Source: Haloterrigena alkaliphila
GTDB lineage: Archaea; Halobacteriota; Halobacteria; Halobacteriales; Natrialbaceae
Assembly: GCF_017352155.2 (NCBI RefSeq)
Contig: NZ_CP071462.1
Location: 992,001-1,056,000 of the forward strand
DNA: 64,000 nucleotides
Direction of reading: 5' to 3'
A program made the position numbers and the translations under genes. Of this stretch, positions 1-7,183 are shown piece by piece (positions within the stretch are counted from its first letter, which is position 1; each line of letters begins with the position of its first letter). The notes beneath the pieces were generated by a model. The model did not search any database. It saw only the letters and a list, made by a program, of their open reading frames with translations, and was not told where the DNA came from.

Positions 1-200
1 GTCTCGTTGTAGACCGCGTCGCTGCCCGGATCGCTGATGATCTCGACGTCGGTATCGATCTGGTCCCTGACGTCGCCGCTGTAGGTATCGATCGACCCGC
101 TGATCTCGTTGACGTTGGTCACCAGCGTCCCGGCGACGCCGGCCGCGACGAGCATCGCCGCGATGAACAGGATCAGCGAGGAGACGGAATCACTGGCCAT
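1..200 (-). CDS. arlG: Archaellum stator protein ArlG (FlaG), partial
   Basis: Only the first 66 or so residues lie in the window; the gene runs off the left edge. The protein opens MASDSVSSLILFIAAMLVAA, one N-terminal membrane helix followed by an acidic extracytoplasmic stretch. This is typical of FlaG/ArlG, which forms the archaellum stator with ArlF in the pseudoperiplasm. It follows arlF by 3 bases in the same direction, in the usual haloarchaeal order arlCE-arlF-arlG-(arlH-arlI-arlJ). Identity rests on the helix type and gene order; the C-terminal beta-sandwich cannot be seen. Confidence 0.85.
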   Translation of the reverse strand, partial: MASDSVSSLILFIAAMLVAAGVAGTLVTNVNEISGSIDTYSGDVRDQIDTDVEIISDPGSDAVYNE

Positions 201-203
201 CGG

Positions 204-644
204 TCACACCTCCGTCTCCGTGACGGCGACGCCGTGTTCGGTCACGAGTTTGACCCTGTTCGGGCGGTCGGCGCTCGAGGCGACGATCGAGAGCGTCTCG
301 CCGGGTTGCCACAGGTCCCGACCGGTGGTCCCGTTGACGCGGGTCTCGAGCCAGTCGCCGTTGGGCTCGTAGACGCCGTCTATCAGCAGATCCGTCTCGG
401 AAACGGAGAGCGTCGTCGAGCCGGTGTTCGTCACGTTCACGGTGAGGTTGTCGGTAGTACCGTCGTAGCTCGTTTCGTTGAGTTCGATCGCGGTGTTGCG
501 GAGATCGAGCGTTCGATCGTCGCGGTCGTCGATCGCCGTCGTTCGGTCCTCGTGGGCCGTCTGGAGTACTGGATAGGCGATCCCGACGGCGACGAGCATC
601 CCGACGAAGATGATCGCCGTCGCACCACTGGTACTGAATCCCAC
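204..644 (-). CDS. arlF: Archaellum stator protein ArlF (FlaF)
   Basis: A 146-residue protein with a GTG start at 644, MGFSTSGATAIIFVGMLVAV, giving one N-terminal membrane helix (about residues 8-28). A short coiled region and a beta-rich extracellular domain follow (NLTVNVTNTGSTTLSVSETD, then IDGVYEPNG). That layout matches FlaF/ArlF, which caps ArlG and binds the S-layer. Several NxT/S sequons (NET, NLT, NVT, NGT) suggest N-glycosylation. It sits 23 bases after arlCE and 3 bases before arlG, so one operon is likely. Confidence 0.88.
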   Translation of the reverse strand: MGFSTSGATAIIFVGMLVAVGIAYPVLQTAHEDRTTAIDDRDDRTLDLRNTAIELNETSYDGTTDNLTVNVTNTGSTTLSVSETDLLIDGVYEPNGDWLETRVNGTTGRDLWQPGETLSIVASSADRPNRVKLVTEHGVAVTETEV

Positions 645-667
645 GCGTGATCACCTCGGTGGGCCGG

Positions 668-1825
668 TCACGGCCCTCGTTGCGGCGTCGATCGTTCGGG
701 TTCGACTTCGCGTTTCGTCTCGTGGATCTCCTGCAGTTTCATGATGTACGTGTAACTGTCGGCGTGATCCTCGGCGGTCAGTTCCTCCGGCGGCGATCCC
801 GGATCGACGTGAATATCGAGGTCCGGACCGCTGAGGACGCTCTCGAGGTGGTGCTTGACGTCCTTGCTGATCCATCCGATCTCGGCGTAGTAGGAGATCG
901 CCCGCAACGTCGCGGCCGACCCGCCCGTCCGGACGAGCTGGGTGAGCCACTCGAAGACGAGGATATCCGTCGCGTACGTGTCCGCGAGCGTCGCCAGCGT
1001 GACGTCGTCCGAATCGTCGTCGGTCGACTCGTCGGAACGGCCGGCAGCCGCGCCATCGGCGCTCGCCGACGCCTCGTCCGGTCCTTCGACGCTGCTAGTT
1101 GCCTGCACTTCGACGCGCGTGTCGTCTTCGTCGTCGGTCGCGGTCCCGTCGGCCGCGTCCTCGTCGAACGTGATCGTCTCGCCGCCCGACGACTGCGCCG
1201 CGGCAGCGTCTTCGATCACGCCTTTGAGATCGTCGAACGACACCGTCTCGTCGTCGGCCGTCGATTCGGCTCCGCCCCCGGCCTGGAGTCCGAACCCGTC
1301 CGTCGCGGTCTCCCGGGCCCCCGCCTCGTCCTCGCCGAAGACGCCGAAGCCGTTCTCCGCCTCGCCTTCGCCGGTGAACGGGTTCACGTCGTCCGTCACC
1401 CGATCGTAGACGCCCAGGAGCTGGCGGACCCGTTCGTTCATCTCCTCCATCTGTTCCGCGACCTGTTGCTGGGAGTCCTGTACGGTGCCCAGCTCGTTCT
1501 CCTTGTCCTCGAGTTGCTCCTCGAGTTCCTCGATCCGATAGAAGAGGTCGTCGAGGTCGTCCTCGTCGCCCTTCGAGGAGCCGCGGCCGAACAGGCCGCC
1601 ACCGGCGCTGCCGCCGTCGCTCTCGCCGTCGGACTCGTCGTCACCGTCGTCCGACTCGGTCGAGTCGGCTCCCGAATCCGGATCGGCGGCCGATCCGCCA
1701 CCGGATTCGCCGGCGAACCCGTCGTTGCTTTGCCGACGCTCCTCGCGCTGGCGGCCGCGACGACCGCCGCTACTGCTGAGGAAGTCTTCGATGAGTTCGC
1801 GGAATGTTGCGAGTCCGAAATTCAT
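668..1825 (-). CDS. arlCE: Fused archaellum protein ArlCE (FlaC/E)
   Basis: A 385-residue cytoplasmic protein. Residues 1-25 (MNFGLATFRELIEDFLSSSG) form a helix, then comes a Gly/Ser/Asp-rich linker. A coiled coil at about 90-135 (DLFYRIEELEEQLEDKENEL) resembles FlaC. After a long acidic linker, the C-terminal FlaD/E-like domain runs from about residue 275 (LATLADTYATDILVFEWLTQ, then ISYYAEIGWISKDVKHHLES). ArlC/D/E proteins ring the motor and link it to chemotaxis through CheF. A fused C-E form is the norm in haloarchaea. ATG at 1825 has GGAG just upstream. First gene of the minus-strand arl operon. Confidence 0.9.
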   Translation of the reverse strand: MNFGLATFRELIEDFLSSSGGRRGRQREERRQSNDGFAGESGGGSAADPDSGADSTESDDGDDESDGESDGGSAGGGLFGRGSSKGDEDDLDDLFYRIEELEEQLEDKENELGTVQDSQQQVAEQMEEMNERVRQLLGVYDRVTDDVNPFTGEGEAENGFGVFGEDEAGARETATDGFGLQAGGGAESTADDETVSFDDLKGVIEDAAAAQSSGGETITFDEDAADGTATDDEDDTRVEVQATSSVEGPDEASASADGAAAGRSDESTDDDSDDVTLATLADTYATDILVFEWLTQLVRTGGSAATLRAISYYAEIGWISKDVKHHLESVLSGPDLDIHVDPGSPPEELTAEDHADSYTYIMKLQEIHETKREVEPERSTPQRGP

Positions 1826-1831
1826 ATGCTC

Positions 1832-1942
1832 CTACACGAGATCCTGACGCGGCCGGGTGATCACTACGGTCGACTCGAGCGCGGGTATCGGCTCGAGGAC
1901 GCCGACGAGCGGCGTTTCCCCGGTCACACGTCGCAGACTCAT
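1832..1942 (-). CDS. Possible 36-residue leader ORF upstream of arlCE
   Basis: A short reading frame beginning MSLRRVTGETPLVGVLEPIP and ending ITRPRQDLV. Its stop lies 6 bases before the arlCE start, so the two could be translationally coupled. Codons end mostly in G or C, as in real genes here, and an ATG with good spacing is present. No family is recognised. The frame stays open upstream to about 2161, but that part has poor coding character. It may be a genuine small archaellum-operon protein or chance. Confidence 0.35.
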   Translation of the reverse strand: MSLRRVTGETPLVGVLEPIPALESTVVITRPRQDLV

Positions 1943-2291
1943 ACTACTCCTCAGTAGTGGGCAGGGTCCTAAAGGTGTACCCTCGAGTTCGCCCCGCGTT
2001 TCGAGTCGTGAGTCGAGTCTCGATACGCCGACTGAAGTGATACAGAGCTTGATAGTCCGACTATCCGTTGTCATCGACGGGGTGCATCCCCAATACTGTG
2101 ATGCCATCGAATTCGCCACACGTCGATCCTCGACGGGACACGACCGTTGTCCCGTCGCCACGCCCGCGGAGGGAGCGACGGGCTCGGCCCGTCAGGTCGG
2201 CGGTCGGCGTCCGCGACGACGTGGACGACCGGGCGCGTCACACGCGGTGTGACGCGTCGTGGGCGAGCACGGCACGCAGGGTGTACGCATT
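1943..2291. other. Divergent archaellum intergenic region
   Basis: About 350 bases between the minus-strand arl operon and the archaellin genes, with no convincing gene. It contains a 6-bp inverted repeat (ACTACT-CCTC-AGTAGT, 1943-1958) just upstream of the small ORF, and a relatively AT-rich stretch at 2030-2110. The 10-bp-arm hairpin at 2234-2256 lies near its right end. There is no TATA-like sequence 28 bases before the archaellin ATG, so the archaellin mRNA probably has a leader. Confidence 0.6.
2234..2256 (+). promoter_or_regulatory. Perfect inverted repeat before archaellin genes
   Basis: CGCGTCACAC - GCG - GTGTGACGCG, 10-bp perfect arms with a 3-base spacer, ending 35 bases before the first archaellin ATG at 2292. 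It could be an operator for archaellin expression or a stem-loop in the mRNA leader. Position and symmetry are seen; function is inferred. Confidence 0.55.
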
Positions 2292-2909
2292 ATGTTCGAA
2301 ACTATAACAGACAACGACAAACGTGGCCAGGTCGGTATCGGTACCCTCATCGTGTTCATCGCGATGGTCCTGGTTGCGGCGATTGCAGCAGGAGTACTAA
2401 TCAACACGGCCGGGACGCTTCAGAGCCAGGCATCCAACACTGGCTCCGAGACGCAGGAAGCCGTCGCGAACCAGATCGAAGTCATTCACGCGAGTGGTAC
2501 AGTCAGCACTGTTGACGTAGATAATGAAACTATAGACGTTGTCGATACAGTCAACCTGACGATCATGAAGTCCGCTGGATCGAACTCGATTGATCTGTCA
2601 GCGATGACGATCCAGTATACAAGTGACACGACCGATCAGACACTGACCTACAACGACACTGCGCCCGATAGCCAAAACTTCACGACTAAAAGTGTCGCTG
2701 GATCGACCGACAGCTCAACCTCGCTCATCAACACGGATGATCGCGTGAAAGTAACGCTCAATGTTACGGCCCTCGAAAGTAATGGTTTCAACGGACTCAA
2801 GGGTGGCTCGAGCGCAACAGTCAAACTCGTCGACCAGTCCGGTGCACAGTTCACGTACGGTGTGAGCGTGCCGTCGACGTTCGGTAACAAGAAGGTCGTC
2901 GAGGTCTAA
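2292..2909 (+). CDS. arlA1: Archaellin (flagellin), copy 1
   Basis: A 205-residue structural subunit of the archaellum filament. The N-terminus [20 protein letters not shown] carries a class III signal peptide cut by prearchaellin peptidase after KRG. The hydrophobic assembly helix ([20 protein letters not shown]) and a beta-rich outer domain follow. Sequons such as NLT, NDT, NFT and NVT are likely glycosylation sites. The ATG at 2292 is preferred over an in-frame ATG at 2259 because it places the signal peptide at the usual length. Followed after one base by a near-identical second copy. Lower-GC codons than its neighbours, typical of highly expressed archaellins. Confidence 0.95.
   Translation: MFETITDNDKRGQVGIGTLIVFIAMVLVAAIAAGVLINTAGTLQSQASNTGSETQEAVANQIEVIHASGTVSTVDVDNETIDVVDTVNLTIMKSAGSNSIDLSAMTIQYTSDTTDQTLTYNDTAPDSQNFTTKSVAGSTDSSTSLINTDDRVKVTLNVTALESNGFNGLKGGSSATVKLVDQSGAQFTYGVSVPSTFGNKKVVEV
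2334..2500 (+). repeat. 167-bp tract identical to 2953-3119
   Basis: The DNA encoding the assembly helix and following segment of archaellin 1 is identical base for base to that of archaellin 2, synonymous sites included. The middle portions of the two genes differ. This points to gene conversion or a very recent partial duplication. Confidence 0.85.
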
Positions 2910-2910
2910 C

Positions 2911-3516
2911 ATGTTCGAAGACTTAACTAGCGCGGACGACCGCGGTCAGGTGGGTATCGGTACCCTCATCGTGTTCATCGCGATGGTCCTGGTTGCGGCG
3001 ATTGCAGCAGGAGTACTAATCAACACGGCCGGGACGCTTCAGAGCCAGGCATCCAACACTGGCTCCGAGACGCAGGAAGCCGTCGCGAACCAGATCGAAG
3101 TCATTCACGCGAGTGGTACCGTCAACACTACGGAGGACCCAGACGTTGTCGATACAATCAACCTGACGATCATGAAGTCCGCTGGATCGAATGCGATAGA
3201 TCTGTCAGCGATGACGATCCAGTATACAAGTGACACGACTGATCAGACACTGACCTACAACCCCGATGCGGCCGATGGTCAGAACTTCACGACTGAAAGT
3301 GTCGCTGGATCGACCGCCAGCCCAACCTCGCTCATCAACACGGATGATCGAGTGAAAGTAACGCTCGATGTTGCGACTCTCGAAAGTAATGGTGACAACG
3401 GACTTAAGGGTGGCTCGAGCGCAACAGTCAAACTCGTCGACCAGTCCGGTGCACAGTTCACGTACGGTGTGAGTGTGCCATCGACGTTCGGTAACAAGGA
3501 CGTCGTCGAGGTCTAA
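2911..3516 (+). CDS. arlA2: Archaellin (flagellin), copy 2
   Basis: A 201-residue paralogue of the upstream archaellin, starting one base after its stop (TAA-C-ATG). The signal [17 protein letters not shown] differs from copy 1 before the cleavage site. The following 56 residues are identical, the middle has substitutions and a short deletion around residues 70-75 ([14 protein letters not shown]), and the C-terminus is nearly identical ([20 protein letters not shown]). The two are probably cotranscribed and may be major and minor filament subunits, as in other haloarchaea with multiple archaellins. Confidence 0.95.
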   Translation: MFEDLTSADDRGQVGIGTLIVFIAMVLVAAIAAGVLINTAGTLQSQASNTGSETQEAVANQIEVIHASGTVNTTEDPDVVDTINLTIMKSAGSNAIDLSAMTIQYTSDTTDQTLTYNPDAADGQNFTTESVAGSTASPTSLINTDDRVKVTLDVATLESNGDNGLKGGSSATVKLVDQSGAQFTYGVSVPSTFGNKDVVEV

Positions 3517-3541
3517 CCACCACACCACTCACTAACGTATC

Positions 3542-3979
3542 ATGACCCCCGACCCGACGCAGGACGACGGCGTACTCACCCCCGACGAGTTGGAGTTAGA
3601 CGACGACAACGTCGCCGACCTCGGTGAGAACCGCTATCTCGTTCGCTCGGACGGACCGACCGCTGCCGACGCAGCCACAGGAACTGCCGACGCGACGATC
3701 ACCGGAAGCGAGGACTCGAGTCACCTCACGCGACTCGAGTCCGAGCCGTCCGACCACGCACGCGAGACACAGCAGTGGCTCGCCGACGCGTCGGAGCCCC
3801 ACGGGGTCGATATCGCGCTGAAGACCGACGGCGAAATCGCACACCACCGCGCGACGTCACACGACGTCCGCGAGGTGTTCGTGGACCTCCTGACCTGGTA
3901 CGCCGGCCAACTCGACGACGACATGTCGCCCAGCGAAGCGCTGCAGGTGATGCTGGCCGCGTCCGATCTCGAGGTCTGA
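3542..3979 (+). CDS. Archaellum-linked conserved haloarchaeal protein
   Basis: A 145-residue acidic soluble protein 25 bases downstream of the second archaellin in the same direction. The N-terminal third (DDGVLTPDELELDDDNVADL, ENRYLVRSD) is low-complexity and acidic. The C-terminal half (about 85-145: THDVREVFVDLLTWYAGQL-like helices, then SPSEALQVMLAASDLEV) is helical and compact. I recall haloarchaeal proteins of this type beside archaellin genes (possibly DUF7500), but I assign no function. No signal peptide or membrane segment. Its position suggests a role in archaellum or chemotaxis regulation. Confidence 0.7.
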   Translation: MTPDPTQDDGVLTPDELELDDDNVADLGENRYLVRSDGPTAADAATGTADATITGSEDSSHLTRLESEPSDHARETQQWLADASEPHGVDIALKTDGEIAHHRATSHDVREVFVDLLTWYAGQLDDDMSPSEALQVMLAASDLEV

Positions 3980-4239
3980 CGTCCCGTCGACTCGCAGCAC
4001 ACCGAAATACAGGGACCGGCGTGTTTCATTTTTCGAGAACATCGAACGACGAGCGTTCGCACTGTCGTCCATCTCGCGAGCCGATTCGCTCGCGGTGAGG
4101 ACGACGGAACTGCGAGACGCACCGTAGCTCGATCTCTCGAGACGAATTCGATCTGAACGGGTTTCGTCTCGAGTGACGTCACGACTCAGCGTTCGATATC
4201 GTCCGGGTCTTTTTGCGGGTACCGCCGCGACGGAACGGT
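3980..4239. other. Intergenic region with candidate poly-T terminator
   Basis: About 260 bases after the archaellin operon with no recognisable gene. A T-rich run (TTTCATTTTTCG, near 4023-4034) could end the archaellin transcript, since archaeal termination uses T-tracts. TCTTTTTG at about 4208-4215 lies 28 bases before the next ATG and may be a TATA element. Confidence 0.45.
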
Positions 4240-4968
4240 ATGCAACGCGAGTCCTCCCCGTCCCGACGACAGTTCCTCGGCGCGGCCGCCGGAACCGTCG
4301 CGACGGTCGCGACCGCCGGCTGCCTCGGATCGCTGGTCGGCGCGTCGTCGACGAACCGTATCGAACCCGAAGAGCCCTCCGAACCCCGGAAGGGGTCACC
4401 CGGCGAGTTCTACTACTTCCTCGAGGAGAACGGCATCGAGGTCACGGAACTCCTCGAGGAGGACGACAAACTCTACCTGACCTACCGCTCCGAGGCCGAA
4501 ACCGTCGAGGAGTCGGACGAGGAAATCATGATCGTCTTCCAGGTGTATCGACAGGCGTTGATTCACCGCGGCTCGTCGATCGAGTTCCTCTACACCGAAA
4601 TCGCGAACCCGTTCGACGGTCAGGCCCACGGCTGGGGGATCAACTCCACGTGGATCCACGAACTCGACGGCGAGATGCAGGAGGATGGAACGTCCGCTGA
4701 GGACCCAGACGACGTCGACGCCGAGAACGAATCGATGGACTCCGACGCCAATGCGAACGACACGACCGGCGACGAGGTCGACATGGCCGAAGTGATGCTC
4801 TGGAGCAACATCATGAATTCGAAGGTCTACGGGGACGGCGGCGACGGCGGGAGCGACACTGGACTCGAGAACGGCCGTGACGATGGCACTGAACTCGAGG
4901 ACGGCGGTGACGACGGCACCGAATCCGAAGACGGCGGGGACAACGGTACCGAACCCGACGAGAGCTAA
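4240..4968 (+). CDS. Tat-exported lipoprotein, unknown function
   Basis: A 242-residue protein. The N-terminus SPSRRQFLGAAAGTVATVA then AGCLGS has a twin-arginine motif and a lipobox (AGC), so it should be folded before export and lipid-anchored outside the membrane. The globular part (about 50-150) contains GEFYYFLEENGIEVTELLEE and VFQVYRQALIHRGSSIEFLY, and resembles a family of haloarchaeal lipoproteins that I cannot name with certainty. The C-terminal 90 residues are acidic low complexity, ending in imperfect repeats of the type LEDGGDDGTE. Start 4240 places RR near residue 8. Confidence 0.75.
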   Translation: MQRESSPSRRQFLGAAAGTVATVATAGCLGSLVGASSTNRIEPEEPSEPRKGSPGEFYYFLEENGIEVTELLEEDDKLYLTYRSEAETVEESDEEIMIVFQVYRQALIHRGSSIEFLYTEIANPFDGQAHGWGINSTWIHELDGEMQEDGTSAEDPDDVDAENESMDSDANANDTTGDEVDMAEVMLWSNIMNSKVYGDGGDGGSDTGLENGRDDGTELEDGGDDGTESEDGGDNGTEPDES

Positions 4969-5061
4969 GCTACCGATACCGTCGGCGAGGGATGGGCGGT
5001 CCAGATCCGTTCGCTCCCCGATGACGGGTCCTTTTTCCACCTCGAGCGAGAATCTCGAGCC

Positions 5062-5490
5062 ATGACCGACCGACGCGAGGAGTTTCTGGCCGGCGAGCGG
5101 CCCGACGACGTAGCGTTGTTTCTGGCGGACTCGTACGTCTCCGACGACCGCCTCGAGGAGTTCGGCGAGCGCGTCGAGGACGGCGTGTTGATCGTCGTCG
5201 ACGGCGAGACCGGCCGCAACGCCTTCCAGGCGGCGACGGGGACCCAGGCGATGCAGTTCGCGAAGTCCGCGATGGAACTCGAGGGGATCGTCGACGACGA
5301 CCTCGCGGGCGGCCAGTGTCCCGAGGCGCCGACCGACGAGGACCACGCGGTCCAGTTCGTCTTCGCCTTCGCCGAGGAACAGAACGAGGACGTCGGCGGG
5401 ATCTACGCCGACGGCGACGTCGTCCACGCGTACGCGAAGTGTACGTGTGGGACGGCCTATTCGGACAAGTGGAACGTTCCCGAGGTCTGA
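5062..5490 (+). CDS. Conserved haloarchaeal protein, DUF5807-like
   Basis: A 142-residue soluble acidic protein beginning MTDRREEFLAGERPDDVALF. It has a compact alpha/beta region (DGVLIVVDGETGRNAFQAAT) and a C-terminal CTCGTAYSDKWNVPEV segment with a CxC pair plus one further upstream cysteine (GGQCPEAP), so metal binding is possible. I believe this is the haloarchaeal DUF5807 family; function unknown. Stand-alone gene between a lipoprotein and a convergent toxin-antitoxin pair. Confidence 0.75.
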   Translation: MTDRREEFLAGERPDDVALFLADSYVSDDRLEEFGERVEDGVLIVVDGETGRNAFQAATGTQAMQFAKSAMELEGIVDDDLAGGQCPEAPTDEDHAVQFVFAFAEEQNEDVGGIYADGDVVHAYAKCTCGTAYSDKWNVPEV

Positions 5491-5603
5491 GTTCGATACT
5501 CCTCGATTCGGTTCGTTCGACTGTTGGAGATCGCGTTTCGTCCCGATAACCGCCGAATAGACTCGTTTTGGTGTTTATCGCGGGGATAAGAGAGGTAACT
5601 GTG

Positions 5604-6017
5604 TTACTGGTCAGTCAGACGTTCGTAGAACGAGCGTGGAGTAACGATATCGATCCCGCGAAACGAATCGAGATCGAGCAGGTGTTGGTCGCCAGAGACG
5701 AGGTACTCCACGTCGCCCGCGACGGCAGCCTCGAGGAATTTGTCGTCGTCGGGGTCAGCGTCCACTGCCGTAATGTCTTCGTCCGGTTCGACGAACTCGG
5801 CGAAATACCGGATCGTTTCGACTTCCTCCTGAACGGCTTCCGCGTCCATCTGGAACCGATCAGGGTACTTGAGCAGGGTGTCTCGAAATTCCGTGAGCGT
5901 GGCCACGGAGACGACGATCTGATACTCCCCGTCGAGTCCTGCGACGACGACCTCGTGGGGCGTGCCAGTTGCGATTACCGACGAGATGAGGACGTTCGTG
6001 TCGAGGACCGCCCTCAT
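5604..6017 (-). CDS. PIN-domain toxin (VapC-like)
   Basis: A 137-residue PIN nuclease. The start MRAVLDTNVLISSVIATGTP gives the first catalytic Asp (residue 6). A conserved Glu lies in TLTEFRDTLL, and a C-terminal acidic cluster in DADPDDDKFLEAA then VEYLVSGDQHLL. This matches the COG1569-type PIN toxins that cleave RNA. The ATG overlaps the stop of the upstream AbrB-type antitoxin by 4 bases (6014-6017), a typical toxin-antitoxin arrangement. The enzymatic target is unknown. Confidence 0.88.
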   Translation of the reverse strand: MRAVLDTNVLISSVIATGTPHEVVVAGLDGEYQIVVSVATLTEFRDTLLKYPDRFQMDAEAVQEEVETIRYFAEFVEPDEDITAVDADPDDDKFLEAAVAGDVEYLVSGDQHLLDLDSFRGIDIVTPRSFYERLTDQ

Positions 6018-6274
6018 TCATCAGCGCCCCGCGCGTCGTGGACCAGCCGATCGACGTCCTCACTCGAGAGGTCGACGGTTTCAGCGCGTCTCTCGACTCG
6101 ACTCTGAAACTCCTCGACCGAGGGGAGATCGATCTTCTTCAGAACGAGGCCGTACTCGGTCGGCACGACCATCAGTTTCGTCCCCTTCTCGAGGCCGAAC
6201 TCCTCGCGCAGTCGGCTCGGGATCGTGATCTGCCCCTTCGAAGTAACCGTCGTCACTTCGGGATCGGTGCTCAT
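6014..6274 (-). CDS. AbrB/SpoVT-family antitoxin
   Basis: An 86-residue protein with a swapped-hairpin AbrB DNA-binding domain at about residues 6-50 (TTVTSKGQITIPSRLREEFG, KGTKLMVVPTEYGLVLKKID). The C-terminal helical tail (SVEEFQSRVERRAETVDLSS) probably wraps the PIN toxin. It is the first gene of the two-gene operon. A perfect 8-bp inverted repeat lies 2 bases upstream of its ATG, well placed for autorepression. Confidence 0.9.
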   Translation of the reverse strand: MSTDPEVTTVTSKGQITIPSRLREEFGLEKGTKLMVVPTEYGLVLKKIDLPSVEEFQSRVERRAETVDLSSEDVDRLVHDARGADE

Positions 6275-6276
6275 TG

Positions 6277-6297
6277 TGCGTAAGATTTCCTTACGCA
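6277..6297 (-). promoter_or_regulatory. Palindromic operator of the AbrB/PIN operon
   Basis: TGCGTAAG - ATTTC - CTTACGCA, perfect 8-bp arms with a 5-base spacer, two bases upstream of the antitoxin start. AbrB-type antitoxins normally bind such inverted repeats to repress their own operon. Sequence symmetry is seen; binding is inferred. Confidence 0.75.
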
Positions 6298-6474
6298 GAC
6301 GCTTGAACCCACCGGTTAGCAGACGGTCCGAGTGAACAGTCAGCGGACGTGTACGAGTCGAAACCGTCAGCAGGACGCAGAGTGCGATGAAATCGCAGTC
6401 GCATGAGAGAGCGTCGGACTGGACGAGTAATTAAAGGCGCACGCTTTTGCGACTGAATCGGCTATATTCGGTCG

Positions 6475-7170
6475 ATGAGTTCCGTCGAGACACCGCACGA
6501 AACCGGCCGTAGCTTCGGCCTCTCGAGTCGCGAGGCGCGGGTGATCGGCGGCGCGAGCGTCCTGATGGCGATCAACGTCCTGTTGATGTACGGTATCGTG
6601 TCGACGCCGCTGGCGCAGGTCAACGAGTACCTGTTCGTGACGCCGATCATCGGTGCGGTCGTCTACGGCGCCGCGATCATGGCCGGCCAGTACGTCGCCG
6701 AGCGGGGCGTCAAGGGGGGCGATATGGGAATCGCGTTCGTCGGGATGGTGCTCCTGCAACTCGCGTTCGGGATCTTCGGCGCGGGCGTGCTCCGCTTCGC
6801 GCCCCGCGAGAGCCACCTGACGATCCTCGGGACGACCGCCGTCGTCGTCGCCCTGATGACCGCCGGCATCTCAGGCTACGTCTACGCGCGCTCGAAGACG
6901 TTCGAGAGCTGGGGTCAGTACGCGACCTACGCGTTCCTGGGCGGCCTCGCCGCGATCCTGATCGGGTCGTTCGTCCAGCCCGTCCTGCTGGCGGGCTTCG
7001 TCCTGATCTTCCTCGGTTTCCTGCTCCGACTCGGCTACGAGATCTGGCAGGTGCGGGATCACCGCAACGCGTCCGTCGCGCTTCAGACGATCGGCGTCTA
7101 CATCGCCGTCGCCGGCGTCTTCGTCCACGTGCTGCAGCTCGTGATGCGATATATGGGTTCGCGGAGCTGA
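6475..7170 (+). CDS. Seven-helix membrane protein, Bax-inhibitor-1-like
   Basis: A 231-residue integral membrane protein with seven predicted helices at about residues 24-45, 54-76, 84-107, 117-140, 150-168, 170-192 and 202-226. The helix count, length and late-helix pattern resemble the Bax inhibitor-1/YccA (TMBIM) family, whose microbial members are putative calcium leak channels. No diagnostic acidic pair was verified, so the family call is tentative. AATTAAAGG (about 6429-6437) is a candidate TATA element. Confidence 0.6.
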   Translation: MSSVETPHETGRSFGLSSREARVIGGASVLMAINVLLMYGIVSTPLAQVNEYLFVTPIIGAVVYGAAIMAGQYVAERGVKGGDMGIAFVGMVLLQLAFGIFGAGVLRFAPRESHLTILGTTAVVVALMTAGISGYVYARSKTFESWGQYATYAFLGGLAAILIGSFVQPVLLAGFVLIFLGFLLRLGYEIWQVRDHRNASVALQTIGVYIAVAGVFVHVLQLVMRYMGSRS

Positions 7171-7183
7171 GAAGCAGACGGTT

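Noticed and set aside
647-1957. A long plus-strand frame of 436 codons opposite arlCE
   Set aside because: It is the antisense of arlCE, Arg/Val/Leu-rich without family features; long antisense frames are normal in GC-rich DNA.
1832-2161. The 109-codon extended version of the small frame before arlCE
   Set aside because: Only the last 36 codons have gene-like codon use; the upstream part does not.
4396-5427. A minus-strand frame of 343 codons opposite the lipoprotein and DUF5807-like genes
   Set aside because: Shadow frame across two well-supported genes; no motif.
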